In this document: one piece after another, positions 63,124-64,000 of the stretch
Layout of the letters: each line of letters starts with the position of its first letter
Numbering within the stretch: position 1 is the stretch's first letter
From: an uncultured Mesonia sp.
GTDB lineage: Bacteria > Bacteroidota > Bacteroidia > Flavobacteriales > Flavobacteriaceae
Reading direction: 5' to 3'
Length of the DNA: 64,000 nucleotides
Assembly: GCA_947499595.1 (NCBI GenBank)
Contig: CANMOY010000002.1
Span: 1-64,000, forward strand
Notes under the pieces: generated by a model
Told to the model about the DNA's origin: nothing
The model's database searches: none
What the model saw: only the letters and a program-made list of their open reading frames with translations
Translations under genes and position numbers: made by a program

Positions 63124-63872
63124 TGCCTATGAAACTTCAATTGAAAATATGGCGACAAAAAAATTCTGATGATCTCGGAAAGTTTAACACTTATGAGCTT
63201 AAAGATTTAAATCCTGCGATGTCTTTTTTAGAAATGTTAGACACGCTAAACTTACAATTAATAAAAAACAAAGAAGAACCTGTAGAATTTGACCACGATT
63301 GCCGCGAAGGTATTTGTGGCCAATGTGGCGTAATGATTAATGGTATAGCGCATGGTAAACCTAAGAATATTACCACTTGCCAGTTACATTTGCGAGAATT
63401 TAAAGACGGTGATACTATCGTTATTGAACCTTTTAGGGCCAAGGCCTTTCCTGTTTTAAAAGACCTTAAAGTTGATCGTAGTGCTTTTGACACCCTTATT
63501 GCGTCTGGCGGATATATTGGTGTTGAAACAGGGCAAGCTCCCGAAGCGAATACCACTCCAATACCTCAAGAAATAGCAGAGCAGGCTTTTGATGCAGCCG
63601 CTTGCATTGGCTGTGGCGCTTGCGTGGCCACTTGCAAAAATGAAAGTGCAGCACTATTTGTTGGCGCCAAAATAAGCCATTTGGCTGCTTTACCCCAAGG
63701 AAAAGCAGAGCGAGAAAAAAGAGTGCTAAATATGGTGAACCGTATGGATGAACTTAAATTTGGTCATTGCACCAATACAGGAGCTTGTCAAGTAGAATGC
63801 CCTCAAGATATCAGCGTACTGCATATAGCGAAGCTCAATTACGAATACCTAAGAGCCAAATTAAAAAAGTAA
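63123..63872 (+). CDS. sdhB: Succinate dehydrogenase iron-sulfur subunit
   Basis: 249-residue electron-transfer subunit. The N-terminal [2Fe-2S] ferredoxin domain has CREGICGQCGVMING and a later Cys in ITTCQLH. The C-terminal domain binds [4Fe-4S] and [3Fe-4S] clusters through CIGCGACVATCKN and TGACQVECPQDISV. It couples SdhA to SdhC. The start overlaps the sdhA stop by 1 bp; a second ATG two codons later is possible. Last gene of the operon, followed by a terminator. Confidence 0.96.
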   Translation: MPMKLQLKIWRQKNSDDLGKFNTYELKDLNPAMSFLEMLDTLNLQLIKNKEEPVEFDHDCREGICGQCGVMINGIAHGKPKNITTCQLHLREFKDGDTIVIEPFRAKAFPVLKDLKVDRSAFDTLIASGGYIGVETGQAPEANTTPIPQEIAEQAFDAAACIGCGACVATCKNESAALFVGAKISHLAALPQGKAEREKRVLNMVNRMDELKFGHCTNTGACQVECPQDISVLHIAKLNYEYLRAKLKK

Positions 63873-63873
63873 A

Positions 63874-63909
63874 TTAAAAAAAGCTGCTCTTCCGAGCAGC
63901 TTTTTTTAA
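63874..63909. terminator. Bidirectional terminator after sdhB
   Basis: The stem AAGCTGCTC-TTCC-GAGCAGCTT is flanked by A7 and T7 runs, between sdhB (+) and the convergent S9 peptidase (-). Confidence 0.88.
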
Positions 63910-63911
63910 TT

Positions 63912-64000
63912 TTATAAGGTCTCTTTTAACCAATTGAAAAATTCGTGTTGCCAAACCAATGCGTTTTGCGGATTTAGCACCCAATGATTTTCTTCTGGTA
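63912..64000 (-). CDS. S9 family prolyl oligopeptidase, C-terminal end, partial
   Basis: Only the last 29 codons are inside the window. The sequence PEENHWVLNPQNALVWQHEF followed by FNWLKETL is the typical C-terminus of S9 peptidases (dipeptidyl-aminopeptidase/acylaminoacyl-peptidase type), and the His of ENHWV is the catalytic-triad His. The TAA stop is at 63912-63914. The rest lies to the right. Substrate and localisation cannot be judged. Confidence 0.8.
   Translation of the reverse strand, partial: PEENHWVLNPQNALVWQHEFFNWLKETL

Noticed and set aside
1-64000. CRISPR arrays, tRNA/rRNA genes, prophage or restriction/defence genes
   Set aside because: None could be found on reading the intergenic regions and gene products; no spaced direct repeats, cloverleaf-like segments or phage structural genes were seen.

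Overview
The window looks like chromosomal DNA from a marine-type member of the Flavobacteriaceae (Bacteroidota). The evidence is low G+C, no Shine-Dalgarno sequences before starts, and -7 boxes of the Bacteroidota form TAnnTTTG. TonB-dependent receptors with an N-terminal carboxypeptidase-regulatory-like domain sit next to lipoproteins, and several lipoproteins have acidic residues after the lipidated Cys. Lineage-typical families are also present: a GLPGLI protein, DUF4286, DUF5689, an sdhCAB operon and a GXHH-type IleRS. No tRNA, rRNA, CRISPR array or prophage was seen.

Layout. 1-720 holds two nested insertion-sequence fragments. 781-9331 carries a lipoprotein, a four-gene minus-strand operon (zinc-ribbon protein, membrane M28 peptidase, small membrane protein, NAD(P)-binding protein), a cold-shock gene, a CLC chloride transporter and aspS. 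9543-11302 has a MORN-like protein and hflX. 11353-21658 is an outer-membrane nutrient region: two receptor/lipoprotein pairs with an endonuclease/phosphatase-family lipoprotein between them. 21769-30713 holds an M23 peptidase, a DUF3108 protein, a candidate small RNA, the tyrosine-catabolism pair hppD-hmgA, a patatin/beta-barrel protein and uvrC. 30910-33769 is a compact operon of a RimB-like protease, RimK, an AstE-like deacylase and 5-formyl-THF cyclo-ligase. 33813-41658 includes small envelope proteins, lspA, a DksA-like protein, ileS, a TerB-like protein and fbp. 41734-45688 is an operon of GNAT, aspartate kinase, an OlsF-like bifunctional acyltransferase and a PH-domain protein. 45781-54834 holds housekeeping genes including mgtE, rsmA and metG. 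54992-59448 is an A+T-rich accessory island: a lipoprotein, a secreted Cys-rich peptide, a GLPGLI protein and a TonB-type receptor. The window ends with an LD-carboxypeptidase, sdhCAB and the 3' end of an S9 peptidase.

How the parts work together. hppD and hmgA perform consecutive steps of tyrosine breakdown, and sdhCAB feeds electrons from succinate to the quinone pool. The M23 peptidase and LD-carboxypeptidase remodel or recycle peptidoglycan. The two receptor/lipoprotein pairs probably import large substrates, and one may work with the adjacent secreted nuclease-like enzyme.

Most interesting leads: (1) the Cys-rich peptide / GLPGLI / receptor cassette with an internal terminator; (2) an IleRS whose HIGH signature reads GIHH, the swap linked to mupirocin hyper-resistance; (3) a roughly 110-nt candidate small RNA with a well-matched promoter and terminator; (4) a dispersed 30-bp palindromic repeat found between genes and in frame inside metG; (5) the RimB-RimK-AstE operon. 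All calls come from reading the sequence; no database search was run.
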